Shown in pieces: positions 39,667-49,115 of a DNA stretch of 64,000 nucleotides; position 1 is the stretch's first letter; every line of letters starts with the position of its first letter. Origin of the DNA: Nocardia sp. NBC_01730. GTDB taxonomy: Bacteria; Actinomycetota; Actinomycetes; Mycobacteriales; Mycobacteriaceae. The notes below the pieces were generated by a model. It was not told the DNA's origin and searched no databases. It worked only from the letters and a program-made list of their open reading frames with translations. Location of the stretch: positions 806,001 through 870,000 of the forward strand of contig NZ_CP109162.1 of assembly GCF_035920445.1 (NCBI RefSeq), read 5' to 3'. The position numbers and the translations under genes were made by a program.

Positions 39667-40908
39667 ATGACGCAAACCGCAAGTAATTCAGAGACGCCCG
39701 AGCGAGACCTGGGCGGATGTCCGGTGTTGCATCGCGACTTCGCTCCCTCGCAGACGGCGGGCTGCCATTGGGAGCTGGCGGACGAACTGCGGGAGACAAG
39801 CCCGGTCTATTTCAATACGTTCGCACAGGGCTACTGGGTGTTCACCCGCCACGACGCGGTGCGCGACATCTACAAATCGCCGCAGCTGTTCTCGAGCGAG
39901 TCGATCACGCCCTGGCAGCCGGACCCGATCTATCGCTTCGTCCCTACCCAGATCGACGCACCTGACCACATCAAGTACCGCCGGATCGTGAACGCGTGGT
40001 TCTCGCCGCACGCGATCGACGAGGCGGAGGCGACAATGCGCGGCCTTTGCCGCCGACTCGTCCAGGATGTGGCCCCCACCGGTGAGTCCAACTTCGTCGG
40101 CGAGTTCGCCCTGCGCTTTCCCACCGAGGCATTCCTCAGCGTGATCGGCATCGATCCTTCCGACGCGGACCTCTTCGTGCCGTGGGTCGAGGACTTCTTC
40201 GGCGGATTCAGCGGCGACCCCGCCGGTCTGGAGCCGATGGGGAAGGCGCTCGACGGTATCCGCGAGTACTGGGTCGCCGCCTTGGCCGAGCGACGCGCCG
40301 ATCCGGTGCCTCGCCAGGGCGATCTTGCCACGCACCTGCTGCACTCGACCTTCGATGATCGTCCGCTCGCCGACGCCGAGATGCTCGACATGCTCACGGT
40401 GCTCGTGCTGGCCGGGCTCGACACGACACGCGGCACGCTCGGCTATCTGTTCCGGCACCTGGCGACGCACCCCGAGCATCGCCGACAGTTGATCGAAGAG
40501 CCAGAGCTGATCCCGTCCGCGGTGGAGGAGGCCCTGCGCTTGTACACCATCGTCTTCGGCGACGGTCGAAAGGTGACGCGGGACATCGAGTTTCACGGCG
40601 TTCAGCTGAAGCGGGGCGATATGGTCTACGCGCTCGTCTCCGGGGCGAACCGAGATCCGCGGGCGTACGACCGGGCGGGCGAGTTCGTCATCGATCGCCA
40701 GCGCAATCAACACATGGGCTTCGCCAACGGCCCCCACCGCTGCCTTGGCTCCCATCTCGCGCGGCGCGAGCTGCAGCTCGCGGTCGAGGAGTGGTTGCGA
40801 GTGATCCCGGACTTCCACATCGCGGGCGACGACGTGCTGACCGAGCGCGGCGGCGGCGCGATGATGACCCTGACTCGGCTTCCGCTGGCCTGGGAGGTGA
40901 AGTTGTGA
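39667..40908 (+). CDS. Cytochrome P450
   Basis: 413 residues. The I-helix is LAGLDTTRGTLGYL near residue 250 (acid-alcohol pair intact), the ExxR is in VEEALRLYTIVFGDGRKV, and the heme motif is GFANGPHRCLGSHLAR near residue 360. A short Cys-containing N-terminus (LGGCPVLHRDF) is typical of soluble actinobacterial P450s. The stop overlaps the GTG of a 3Fe-4S ferredoxin, its likely electron donor; a reductase is not adjacent. Together with the GMC oxidoreductase and aldehyde dehydrogenase downstream it suggests hydroxylation of a methyl or methylene group followed by stepwise oxidation to an acid. The substrate is unknown. Confidence 0.93.
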   Translation: MTQTASNSETPERDLGGCPVLHRDFAPSQTAGCHWELADELRETSPVYFNTFAQGYWVFTRHDAVRDIYKSPQLFSSESITPWQPDPIYRFVPTQIDAPDHIKYRRIVNAWFSPHAIDEAEATMRGLCRRLVQDVAPTGESNFVGEFALRFPTEAFLSVIGIDPSDADLFVPWVEDFFGGFSGDPAGLEPMGKALDGIREYWVAALAERRADPVPRQGDLATHLLHSTFDDRPLADAEMLDMLTVLVLAGLDTTRGTLGYLFRHLATHPEHRRQLIEEPELIPSAVEEALRLYTIVFGDGRKVTRDIEFHGVQLKRGDMVYALVSGANRDPRAYDRAGEFVIDRQRNQHMGFANGPHRCLGSHLARRELQLAVEEWLRVIPDFHIAGDDVLTERGGGAMMTLTRLPLAWEVKL

Positions 40909-41105
40909 GAATCACGGTCGACGGCACGAGCTGCACCGGGCACGGTCGCTGTTATTCGGCGGCTCCGGACCTGCTTGCCTGTGACGAGGAGGGCTACGTC
41001 ACGATACGGGATCAGACGATCGAGGTGCCCGACAGCCAGGTCGGGGCGGCCGCCGACGCGGAAGGGACCTGCCCCGAGGGGGCCATCACCTTGAGCGCTC
41101 GGTGA
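40905..41105 (+). CDS. 3Fe-4S ferredoxin, P450 partner
   Basis: 66 residues from GTG 40905, overlapping the P450 stop as GTGA. The cluster motif reads CTGHGRC near residues 10-16 with His in place of the second Cys of a 4Fe-4S site, and the last ligand is in CPEGAITL near residue 57. This is the usual small ferredoxin encoded behind actinobacterial P450s, and it passes electrons to the P450. The central region DLLACDEEGYVTIRD adds one further Cys, which is probably not a ligand. Confidence 0.9.
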   Translation: MRITVDGTSCTGHGRCYSAAPDLLACDEEGYVTIRDQTIEVPDSQVGAAADAEGTCPEGAITLSAR

Positions 41106-41242
41106 CTCGCCGATCTGGCCGCGGGTGGAAAACGGCCGGGCAGTCGATGCTCTCGGCCGCCGCGCTATGACGCGCGAATCCACGTCAGCCTGCGCCACCG
41201 AATGACCACATCAGCGACAGACGCCCATCGAGGAGACACAAA

Positions 41243-42811
41243 ATGAAAAGACGCATAGTGGTAGTCGGAGGCGGCTCCGGTGGTTGTGTCATGGCCGCGC
41301 GGCTGTCCGAGGACGAAGACAACGAAGTCGTGCTCATCGAAGCGGGGCCCGACTATCCCACGCTCGCCGATCTCCACGAGAACGTGAAGGACGCCTTCAC
41401 TTTCGGGTTCACGTCACACGACTGGGGCTACGTATCGGACGACCACATCCCAGGCTCCGCCGATGCGCCTACCTTCGCCATCGTCGAGCAGGGGGTACTT
41501 CCGGTTCTGCGAGGCAAGGTGATGGGTGGATCATCCTCGGTCAACGCCACGAACGCGCTGCGCCCGACCCGGCGCGATTTCGAACAGTGGGTAGGCCTTG
41601 GCTTGGACAAGTGGTCCTGGGACGAGGTCCTGCCGCATCTGAAGCGACTCGAAAACGATCCGGTCGGCGGTCCGCTGCATGGCATCGACGGACCTGTCCC
41701 GATAAAGCGATGGAGCGAAGGGGACGGACTGAGGCCGTTCATGGCGGCCTTTGTCGAATCGGCGGTCAGCCTCGGCTACCAGGTAGTCGACGATCTCAAC
41801 GGTGAAAGCCAGCTCGGCGTCGGCCCGATCCCGTTGAACCAGAAGGACGGAATCAGGCAGAGCAGCGCAGTGACTTACCTCGCGGCTGCCCGCGGCCGCA
41901 AGAATCTCACGATACGTGGCGGCGCTGATGTCGACCGGCTCGCGATTGTGGACGGACGACCGCGTGCGGTCTTGCTCGCCGACGGCGAGCGCATAGATGC
42001 GGATCTGGTGGTGCTGTGTGCGGGATCGATCGGTACGCCGTCGATCCTGATGCGATCCGGAATCGGGCCGGCTGAGGTGCTCGAGCAGCTCGACATCCCG
42101 GTTGAAGTGCCGCTGGAAGGCGTTGGGCGCAATCTCCGCGATCATCCCTTGGTGTATATGACCTATGCCGGTGATGCGGAGGCCATCGGCGAACTCCTGC
42201 CGCCATTGGAGGTCGTCTTGACGACGAGTGCGGCAGGGCCGGACGGTTCAACAGACATCGACCTCCACGTGATCCCCTTCACCCTGGAGCCTGGTTCGAT
42301 TCTTGTCGCCGTCGGACTGGTTCGCCCATACTCGATCGGCCATACCGAGATCAGATCTGCTGATCCCCGCACAGACCCGCGGATCCTGCTCAATCTCCTG
42401 CATCATCCAGAGGATCTGCGCCGTTTGGTGCAGGGCGTCGAACTCACGCGGCAGGTGATGAACTCCGGGCCGCTCGCGAAGTACGTCAGCGACGAGTTGT
42501 GGCCGGGGCCGGCGGTCGTTACCACTGGTCAACTGACGCAGGCCGTCCTGGAAGCGAAGAACACATACGCGCATGCGGTGGGCACGGCATCGATGGGCGA
42601 CGCGGGCAGTCCGTGGGCGGTTGTGGGACAGGACTGCAAGGTTCACGGGCTCGATGCGCTGTACGTCGCCGACGCGTCGGTCATGCCGACGATCGTCGGT
42701 GTGCCCACCAACACCACCACGATGATGATCGCCGAAAGGTGTGCGGACTTCATCAAGAGCACGTTCGCCGGCCGGACCGAGCATTCGGGACAGGAAACGG
42801 CACAGACATGA
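41243..42811 (+). CDS. GMC family FAD-dependent alcohol oxidoreductase
   Basis: 522 residues. FAD-binding start RRIVVVGGGSGGCVMAARLS, GMC signature 1 in VLRGKVMGGSSSVNATNALR near 93, and signature 2 in DLVVLCAGSIGTPSILMRSGI near 255. The catalytic His region is NTYAHAVGTASMGD near 452, and the C-terminal FAD segment is ALYVADASVMPTIVGVPTNTT. GAGGAG precedes the ATG. It belongs to the choline/alcohol dehydrogenase-like group that oxidises primary alcohols to aldehydes. Between a P450-ferredoxin pair and an aldehyde dehydrogenase it is the natural middle enzyme. Confidence 0.92.
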   Translation: MKRRIVVVGGGSGGCVMAARLSEDEDNEVVLIEAGPDYPTLADLHENVKDAFTFGFTSHDWGYVSDDHIPGSADAPTFAIVEQGVLPVLRGKVMGGSSSVNATNALRPTRRDFEQWVGLGLDKWSWDEVLPHLKRLENDPVGGPLHGIDGPVPIKRWSEGDGLRPFMAAFVESAVSLGYQVVDDLNGESQLGVGPIPLNQKDGIRQSSAVTYLAAARGRKNLTIRGGADVDRLAIVDGRPRAVLLADGERIDADLVVLCAGSIGTPSILMRSGIGPAEVLEQLDIPVEVPLEGVGRNLRDHPLVYMTYAGDAEAIGELLPPLEVVLTTSAAGPDGSTDIDLHVIPFTLEPGSILVAVGLVRPYSIGHTEIRSADPRTDPRILLNLLHHPEDLRRLVQGVELTRQVMNSGPLAKYVSDELWPGPAVVTTGQLTQAVLEAKNTYAHAVGTASMGDAGSPWAVVGQDCKVHGLDALYVADASVMPTIVGVPTNTTTMMIAERCADFIKSTFAGRTEHSGQETAQT

Positions 42812-42972
42812 CTATCCCGACCAGTCCGGGGCGGCGAAGCGGTGTGACGGGCCCGCGGGCGGTGGTGAGCCCGGCCTCCCGCCACCGATGACAAGTACGT
42901 CCGTGTGGACCCTGGCACTCGATGGTCCTCATGCACCGCGTCATATCCCCGTTCTGATCACCACAACTCTAT

Positions 42973-42986
42973 AACTGAAGTCGGTT
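42973..42986. promoter_or_regulatory. Second copy of the P450-cluster operator, upstream of the aldehyde dehydrogenase
   Basis: AACTGAAGTCGGTT matches the palindrome at 39615-39628 in 12 of 14 positions, with one substitution in the spacer and one in the right arm. It lies 124 bp before the aldehyde dehydrogenase GTG in an AT-richer gap, so the dehydrogenase probably has its own promoter under the same regulator. Confidence 0.55.
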
Positions 42987-43037
42987 TAATAACGAAAACG
43001 CTTGTGAAGCGGATCGCTGCGGAGGTAAGGTTAAATC

Positions 43038-43058
43038 GAACCGAGTTCAAGTCGGTTC
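43038..43058. promoter_or_regulatory. Perfect 7-bp inverted repeat before the aldehyde dehydrogenase
   Basis: GAACCGA (43038-43044) and TCGGTTC (43052-43058) form perfect arms around a 7-bp spacer. The right arm repeats the TCGGTT half-site of the operator at 42973, preceded by a degenerate left half, so it may be a weaker third site for the same regulator, or a site for a different one. Confidence 0.4.
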
Positions 43059-43109
43059 GGGTCGGCGCAAGGTGCCGATTTGGATCGTGCCCTGTGAGAG
43101 GAGCTTCGG

Positions 43110-44669
43110 GTGATCGACCGCGAATTCACTGGATTCTTTATTGGGGGATCTTGGCGAAAGGCATCCTCCCACGACAGATTCGAGGTGATTTCGCCCGCAA
43201 GCGGCAAGCCGATCGGTTCGGTCCCGGCCGCGACCGATGCGGATATCGACGCGGCCGTTGCCGCCGCCCGGCAGAGTTTCGACGACTCCGACTGGCCGAA
43301 TCTCACTCCAGCGCAGCGTGGTGAGCATCTCGTCCGCCTTGCGGCGGCGATCGCCGCACATGCCGAGGAATTCGCCGAGCTGATTACCGACGAGCTGGGC
43401 TGCGGCCATCTTCTCTCCCGGGTCTACCAGGCCGTCGCGCCGGTGATGAGCCTGAATTATGCTGCCGAAGTTGCAAAGTCGCTGGAGACCAGTGAGCTGC
43501 GCGTCAGCGACCTGTCCCCGTTTGCGGGATCGGGGGATGCGGTCGGCATCATTCCGATGGCAGGCAAGAGCCTGGTGGTCAAGGAGCCGGTGGGCGTTGT
43601 CGCGACATTTCCTGCCTATAACTTCGCTCTTCCGGCCGTGGCGCAGAAGATCGGTCCCGCACTGATCGCTGGATGCACGGTCGTTGTCAAAGCGACGGAG
43701 CCGAACCCGCTGGCGATCTTCAACCTCGGAAATCTGTTGCAGAAGATCGATTTCCCCGCTGGAGTCATCAATATCGTGGCGGCGCGAGCGGGCGAGTCCG
43801 AGTATCTCGTCGGACATCCCGGCGTGGACATGGTGAGCTTCACCGGATCCACCGAAGTCGGCAAGAAGATCGGCGCGACATGCGGCGAATTGATTCGACC
43901 GGTCGTCTTGGAACTCGGCGGAAAATCGGCGGCGATAGTCCTGGCGGATGCCGATCCCGAGATCGTCGTTCCCACTCTCGTGGGAGCAAGTGTTGCCACC
44001 AATTCCGGTCAGAGCTGCGTCGCTCAGACCCGGTTTCTTGTTCCCGAGGAACAGTACGAGTTCTATGCCGATGCATTCACGCGTGCGTTCGAAGCGCTGA
44101 AGGTGGGCGATCCGCGCGACGCTGACACGGTGGTGGGACCAGTGATCAGTAAGTCGCACCTGGAGCGAATCGAAGCACACCTTGCCCGGGCGGTTGAGCA
44201 AGGAGCAACGATTCGCACCGGCGGCCGGCGGCCGGCGCATCTCTCGGAAGGCTGGTACATCGAACCGACGTTGGTCACGGACGTCACCAACGACATGGAC
44301 ATCGCGCAGAACGAGATATTCGGGCCGGTAGCCGTTTTGATCGCGCACAAAGGCGAGGAGGACGCTATCCGTATCGCCAATCAAAGCCGCTATGGTCTGG
44401 CCGGGTCCGTCTTCACTGCTGACTCTGCCCGCGGTTTCGACATCGCAAAGAGAATGCGGACGGGGACTTTCTCCGTGAATACATTCGCCGCGGATCTCGG
44501 ATCTCCTTTCGGTGGTTACAAAGAGTCCGGACTCGGGCGCGAGCACGGCGTCGGGGCGGTGCAGGAGTATCTTCTGCAGAAGACGATCTCCGTCGATCCC
44601 AGCCTCGACCTGCCCGAGGAAATTGTGTCCGGCATACCGGTCGGAAGTGGGCCGGGCATCACCATCTGA
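43110..44669 (+). CDS. NAD(P)-dependent aldehyde dehydrogenase
   Basis: 519 residues from GTG with AGGAG at 6 nt. The typical start is FFIGGSWRKASS, followed by FPAYNFALPAVAQKIGPALI, the nucleotide-site FTGSTEVGKKI near 245, the general base Glu in VLELGGKSAAIV near 267, and the catalytic Cys in TNSGQSCVAQTR near 302. The C-terminal GGYKESGLGREHG is present. An unusual stretch EVAKSLETSELRVSDLSPFA (about 120-140) is longer than in most relatives. It would turn the aldehyde from the GMC enzyme into an acid. The shared operator links it to the P450 gene. Confidence 0.92.
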   Translation: MIDREFTGFFIGGSWRKASSHDRFEVISPASGKPIGSVPAATDADIDAAVAAARQSFDDSDWPNLTPAQRGEHLVRLAAAIAAHAEEFAELITDELGCGHLLSRVYQAVAPVMSLNYAAEVAKSLETSELRVSDLSPFAGSGDAVGIIPMAGKSLVVKEPVGVVATFPAYNFALPAVAQKIGPALIAGCTVVVKATEPNPLAIFNLGNLLQKIDFPAGVINIVAARAGESEYLVGHPGVDMVSFTGSTEVGKKIGATCGELIRPVVLELGGKSAAIVLADADPEIVVPTLVGASVATNSGQSCVAQTRFLVPEEQYEFYADAFTRAFEALKVGDPRDADTVVGPVISKSHLERIEAHLARAVEQGATIRTGGRRPAHLSEGWYIEPTLVTDVTNDMDIAQNEIFGPVAVLIAHKGEEDAIRIANQSRYGLAGSVFTADSARGFDIAKRMRTGTFSVNTFAADLGSPFGGYKESGLGREHGVGAVQEYLLQKTISVDPSLDLPEEIVSGIPVGSGPGITI

Positions 44670-45182
44670 TTCCGTCCGATCACGGCATGCAGTTCACAAC
44701 GGTCTACTGCTCGCCGCGGCAACGGCGACGGACACCATGGGGTCGGATCATCCTGCGCGGCTTACTGCTGTGGATATTCGTCGTAGGTTGTCGCCTTCAG
44801 TCGACCCGCTCATCGAACGCAGGGCTCGCAGTGGCGCGGGCCGTGACCCGCCCGGTACGTCGTGCCCTCCGGGCGGGTCACTTCCCCGTTGCCGAGCGGA
44901 CGCCGCCACGTCCCCAGGGCGCAGCCATCGTACGCAATTGCGCAGTCCGGCGGGGGAAGCCACGCGACAGCAAGATCAGCGTGCCCATCGCGATCTGCGC
45001 CTCGTACAACGGTCCGGTTCCCGGATCGAGTGCGCGTACGGTGTATTCGATGACTGCGCGTCGTCGAGCATCCCTGCAGCGGTGTGGTTATCGAACTGGT
45101 GCCGAGGTTCCATGTCGTAGCGGAGCCGGTCCAGGATGCTCGAGCAATGCCGGCAGGTCGACGTGCGGGCTGAAAGGTGCTC
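44670..45182. other. Intergenic region, no recognisable gene
   Basis: 513 bp between the convergent aldehyde dehydrogenase and serine hydrolase genes. A minus-strand frame ending at 44878 is open for about 60 codons (containing EYTVRALDPGTGPLYEAQIA) but has no start with a ribosome site and no family that I recognise; it could be a decayed regulator. Nothing else stands out. Confidence 0.45.
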
Positions 45183-46787
45183 TCACGGCTGGGTGAAAAC
45201 GCCGAGGTGTTCGGTGTCGTAGTACTCCAGCGTGAGCCTGCCGCCGTCGAAGATCGCCTGGGAGATCGTGCCCTTGCTGGCGTTCTCGCCCGGCGGGGTG
45301 AAGACGAAAGTGTTGCCGTCCCAGTGCTTCAGTGGAAAGGTCGTGTTCCTCGGGCCGAGGGCGAGGGTCAAGGAGTTGCCGGTAGCGGTGACCATCGCCG
45401 GGCCGTAGTAGGCATTGTCGTAGGTGCCCGCGTAGCTCGGCAGGGGGCGCGCGGGAGCGGGATCTGCGGGCAGCGGCTTGCCGACCAGTGCGCCGGTCGG
45501 TGCGGCGAGTGGTTCGAACGCCTCGCGATACCGGGTGCGCCAGTCCTGCTGGATCTTCCCGAATTGGACCAGGTCGGCGAACTCGGCGTTCAGTGTTTCG
45601 GGCACCCCGATCGGCGCCGCGTTGGTCAACGTCACGATGCCGAGGTCGGCAGAGGGAATCAGCATGAACGCGGTTCCCGCGCCGAGGCTGAACGCCCCGG
45701 AGTGGCCGAGCACGACGCGGCCCGCGGCGGAGTCGTTCACGTTGAAGCCGAACCCGTAGAACCCGGCGCGCGCGTCCGGCGTTTTCGGCGGCACCGACAC
45801 CGCCTGCGGCGAGATGGCGGGCAGTAGATCGTCCGGTGGCACGAGCACATGACCGTTCGCGGAGCCGTTCGCGAGCACCATAGTCATCCACTTGGCCATG
45901 TCGGCGACCGACGAGCTGACCCCGCCTGCCGCGGACTGCGCATCGGGTTGGCGTTGCGGATTCGCCACCTCGTACCTGCCGTCGACGAGGACATGGCCGT
46001 CAGCGTGGTTCGCGCGGGATGCGAAGTCGGTGTACCGCGAGCTGGTCGAGTCCATGCCGAGCGGACCATAGATCGTTTGCTGGGACAGCGTCTCCCAGTC
46101 GGTGCCCGCGGCCGCCGCCACGGCGGCCGCGGCCGCGGTCACCCCGAAATTGGTGTACGCGTAGGAGTCCCGGAAGGGGCCGAGCGGCAGCAGTCGCAGC
46201 CGGTCGAGCACCTGCTGGCGGTCGTATCCCAAGTCTTCCAGTAGGTCGCCCGCATGATCCGGAAGCCCGGAGCGGTGCGAGTACAGGTCGCCGATCGTGA
46301 CATGATCGGCGACGTAGGGGTCGGCGAGCGCGAAGGACGGCAGAAGTCGACGTACCGGGGTGTCCCATGCGACGCCCCCCGCGGCGATCCGGCGGGCGAC
46401 GACCGTCGCACCGACGGATTTCGAGACCGACGCAAGCTGGAAAACCGTGTCCGAGTCCACCTTTTCTTTGGTGACGACGTCGCGGACGCCGAACCCCTTG
46501 CTGTACACCACCTTTCCGCCATGGATGACGGCGACAGCCATTCCCGGAACCCCCGAGGATGCCAGCAAACCGTCGGCGAGTTGGTCCAGTTGGGCCACCG
46601 CATCACCGATCCGTCCGTCCGGGACCGGTACTCCGGCAATCTGGTTGGGCATCACCGCGGCACTGGTCGGCGTGCCGTCGCCGGAAGAGGAGTCCGATCG
46701 CCGGTCGCCGCTACAGCCCGAAGCGGCGAGGATGGCGGCGGCCGCCATCACCGCGGGACCGAGCAGTGCGCGCCGCAGTGTGCTCAC
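45183..46787 (-). CDS. Serine hydrolase lipoprotein of the beta-lactamase/penicillin-binding-protein fold
   Basis: 534 residues. The N-terminus is a lipoprotein signal ending LAASGC (Cys25), followed by a Ser-rich linker. Catalytic motifs of class C-type hydrolases are ASVSKSVG (SxxK near residue 120), YTNFG (YxN near 215) and GHSGAF (HxG near 370). The C-terminal 110 residues form a lipocalin-like tail (SYAGTYDNAYYGPAMV) as in DUF3471-containing proteins. It probably acts outside the membrane as an esterase or peptidase; true beta-lactamase activity is less likely. Single gene; AGGAGG lies just before the ATG. Confidence 0.9.
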   Translation of the reverse strand: MSTLRRALLGPAVMAAAAILAASGCSGDRRSDSSSGDGTPTSAAVMPNQIAGVPVPDGRIGDAVAQLDQLADGLLASSGVPGMAVAVIHGGKVVYSKGFGVRDVVTKEKVDSDTVFQLASVSKSVGATVVARRIAAGGVAWDTPVRRLLPSFALADPYVADHVTIGDLYSHRSGLPDHAGDLLEDLGYDRQQVLDRLRLLPLGPFRDSYAYTNFGVTAAAAAVAAAAGTDWETLSQQTIYGPLGMDSTSSRYTDFASRANHADGHVLVDGRYEVANPQRQPDAQSAAGGVSSSVADMAKWMTMVLANGSANGHVLVPPDDLLPAISPQAVSVPPKTPDARAGFYGFGFNVNDSAAGRVVLGHSGAFSLGAGTAFMLIPSADLGIVTLTNAAPIGVPETLNAEFADLVQFGKIQQDWRTRYREAFEPLAAPTGALVGKPLPADPAPARPLPSYAGTYDNAYYGPAMVTATGNSLTLALGPRNTTFPLKHWDGNTFVFTPPGENASKGTISQAIFDGGRLTLEYYDTEHLGVFTQP

Positions 46788-47153
46788 AGGTCGCCTCCTG
46801 GCCGTCGTAGAGACAAAAGACCAGTTCAGACTAGTGGAGCTGATATTGCTGCGGGATGTTTCCGGTATCTCTCGGCACGGCAGGACGGCTTACCGGATCG
46901 CGGACGCAGACTGATCCCAGCGCGACGTCCGGGCCTCGCTCGGCAGGGGTGACACCCGCGACGGGTACGGGCCGACTTCCCGGACACCGGCTCCCTGTCG
47001 CGCATCGGAGCGTCGGCGGACGCTCCAAGCCTCGCCGTGCTCGGCGTCGATGCGAACTCGGGGATTCCGAGGTTGCCCGTGCGTGGCTGCTGCCGAGCGT
47101 GCGTCGTAGGTTGGACAGCGGGGGCGGTCGCACCGAGGAACGCTGCCTGCATG
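46788..47153. other. Intergenic region, nothing recognisable
   Basis: 366 bp upstream of the hydrolase gene and downstream of the cholesterol oxidase gene. The part next to 46787 carries the AGGAGG ribosome site and must hold the hydrolase promoter. The rest has only compositional open frames with no family features. Confidence 0.4.
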
Positions 47154-48875
47154 TTATCCGGCGGCGGGTGTCTCCCGGATCTCGACGATCGGAAGCGTCA
47201 GCGCCGCAGGGGAACTTGCCGGAACCACCGGTTTGGCGGGGGCGATCGGGGCGATGCGCTGATAACCGGTGCCGATCGGTGGCCGGGCATCCACCTCACC
47301 CTTGTTCGGCCAGTACGCCGCCGCCCGCTCGGCTTGGGCGGCGATGGTCAGCGAGGGGTTCACACCGAGGTTGGCCGAGACTGCCGCGCCGTCGACGACG
47401 CTGAGCGTCGGATAGCCGTATGCGCGGTGATACCCGTCGATCACGCCGTGCTCCGCGTCGGCCCCGATCACCGCACCGCCGAGGAAGTGGGCCGTGAGCG
47501 GGATATTGAAGATCTCGCCCCAGCTACCGCCCGCGATGCCGCCGATTGTCTCGGCGACCCGGCGGGTCACCTCGTTGCCCATCGGAATCCAGGTGGGATT
47601 GGGCTCGCCGTGCCCCTGCTTGCTGGTGAGCTTGCGGCCGAACAACCCACGCTTGGTGTAGGTCGTGATCGAATTGTCCAAGTGCTGCATGACCAGCGAG
47701 ATGATGGTCCGCTCGCTCCAGTTCGTGGTGCTCAGGAAGCTGAGCAGGTCCATGGGATGCCGCAGCACCAAGCCGAGGAAGCGCAGCCAGCGCGGGATGC
47801 GGCCGCCGCCGTCGACCATCAGCGTCTGCAACAGGCCCATCGAGTTGGAGCCTTTGCCGTAGCGAACCGGCTCGATGTGGGTGTCGGGGGTGGGATGGAT
47901 CGAAGAGGTGATCGCGACACCCTTGGTGAAGTCGATACCCGGGGTGACCTTCTTCGTCGCCGCACCGACGATCGACTCCGAGTTGGTGCGGGTCAGCACG
48001 CCGAGCCGATCGGACAGGTCCGGCAGCACACCCTTGTCGCGCATGGCGAACAGCAGCTTCTGGGTGCCGCGTGTCCCCGCGGCGAGCACGACGTGTGCCG
48101 CGGTCAGTGCCTGTGGCCGCTTGCGGACCCACGCACCGGTGCGGGCGGTGGACACGTCCCAGGTGCCGTCGGGATGCGGACGCAGTTCGGTGACGGTCGT
48201 CATCGGAATCACCTCGGCACCGGCCTGTTCGGCGAGATATAGGTAGTTCTTCACGAGGGTGTTCTTCGCGCCGTACTTGCAGCCCACCATACAGTCGCCG
48301 CATTCGACGCAGCCGGTGCGCTCGGGGCCGACGCCACCGAAGTACGGGTCCGCCACGGTCTTTCCCGGTTCGCCGAAGAACACGCCGACCGGCGTCTGCA
48401 CGAAGGTGTCGCCGACACCCATATCGTCGGCGACTGCCTTGAAGACCTTGTCGGCGGGCGTCATGTGCGGGTTGCGCACCACTCCGAGCATCTTCTGCGC
48501 CTGCGCGTAGTACGGGGTCAGCTCGTCGCGCCAGTCGGTCATGTCGCGCCACTGCGCGTCCTGGAAGAACGGCTCCGGCGGTACGTACAGCGTGTTGGCA
48601 TAGTTCAGCGAGCCTCCGCCGACACCGGCGCCGCCGAGGATGAGGACGTTGCGCAGCGGGTGGATTCGCTGGATTCCGTAGCAGCCGAGCGCGGGCGCCC
48701 AGAGGAACTTTTTCAGCTCCCAGCTGGTCTTGGGCAGCTCGTCGTCGGCGAAGCGTCGGCCTGCTTCCAGCACGCCGACCTTGTAGCCCTTCTCCACCAG
48801 TCGGAGTGCGGTGACGCTGCCGCCGAACCCGGAACCGACGATCAGCACATCGAAATCCGTCGTCCGCTGGTCCAT
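47154..48875 (-). CDS. Cholesterol oxidase/GMC-type flavoprotein (ChoD-like)
   Basis: 573 residues from ATG 48875, with GAGGAG 6 nt upstream. FAD-binding FDVLIVGSGFGGSVTALRLV (residues 8-27), LEAGRRFADDELPKTSWELK, and the GMC-like ILGGAGVGGGSLNYANTLYV near 75. A cysteine cluster CVECGDCMVGCKYGAKNTL near 175 is characteristic of the mycobacterial ChoD subgroup. The C-terminus carries HFLGGAVIGADAEHGVIDGY and the final GVNPSLTIAAQAER. There is no Tat or Sec signal, unlike secreted Streptomyces ChoA. ChoD-type proteins have been linked to 3-beta-hydroxysteroid oxidation, though their true substrate is debated. Divergent from a TetR gene. Confidence 0.88.
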   Translation of the reverse strand: MDQRTTDFDVLIVGSGFGGSVTALRLVEKGYKVGVLEAGRRFADDELPKTSWELKKFLWAPALGCYGIQRIHPLRNVLILGGAGVGGGSLNYANTLYVPPEPFFQDAQWRDMTDWRDELTPYYAQAQKMLGVVRNPHMTPADKVFKAVADDMGVGDTFVQTPVGVFFGEPGKTVADPYFGGVGPERTGCVECGDCMVGCKYGAKNTLVKNYLYLAEQAGAEVIPMTTVTELRPHPDGTWDVSTARTGAWVRKRPQALTAAHVVLAAGTRGTQKLLFAMRDKGVLPDLSDRLGVLTRTNSESIVGAATKKVTPGIDFTKGVAITSSIHPTPDTHIEPVRYGKGSNSMGLLQTLMVDGGGRIPRWLRFLGLVLRHPMDLLSFLSTTNWSERTIISLVMQHLDNSITTYTKRGLFGRKLTSKQGHGEPNPTWIPMGNEVTRRVAETIGGIAGGSWGEIFNIPLTAHFLGGAVIGADAEHGVIDGYHRAYGYPTLSVVDGAAVSANLGVNPSLTIAAQAERAAAYWPNKGEVDARPPIGTGYQRIAPIAPAKPVVPASSPAALTLPIVEIRETPAAG

Positions 48876-49115
48876 GTGGAACTCCTCGATCGTGCCACCG
48901 GTGACTCGGCTAACACTACTACCGGGTAGGTTTCGCGTCACAACGTGGCTTCGGCTTCGAATCTTTTGTCACGACAGCGAGTGGATTGCGGACCGGACTA
49001 GAGGCTGCCGCTGCGAAGGTGCTCCCTTCTCGTGCTACCTGAGCAACATTCGGCTTCTCAAGAGCGGCGCTCGCAATAGTTGACATCGCTCTCGCAAGCG
49101 CGCATGGTGTCTGGT
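48876..49115. promoter_or_regulatory. Divergent promoter region between the ChoD-like and TetR genes
   Basis: 240 bp. TTGACA at 49080-49085 lies 17 bp before CATGGT (49103-49108), and the TetR ATG begins 7 nt later, giving a plausible leaderless sigma-70-type promoter. The segment 49082-49111 has imperfect symmetry (GACATCGC against GCATGGTGTC), a possible autoregulatory operator. Both assignments are inferred. Confidence 0.4.

Noticed and set aside
44878..45090. Minus-strand frame containing EYTVRALDPGTGPLYEAQIA as a possible gene
   Set aside because: No start with a ribosome site and no recognised domain; kept only as a note in the intergenic entry.
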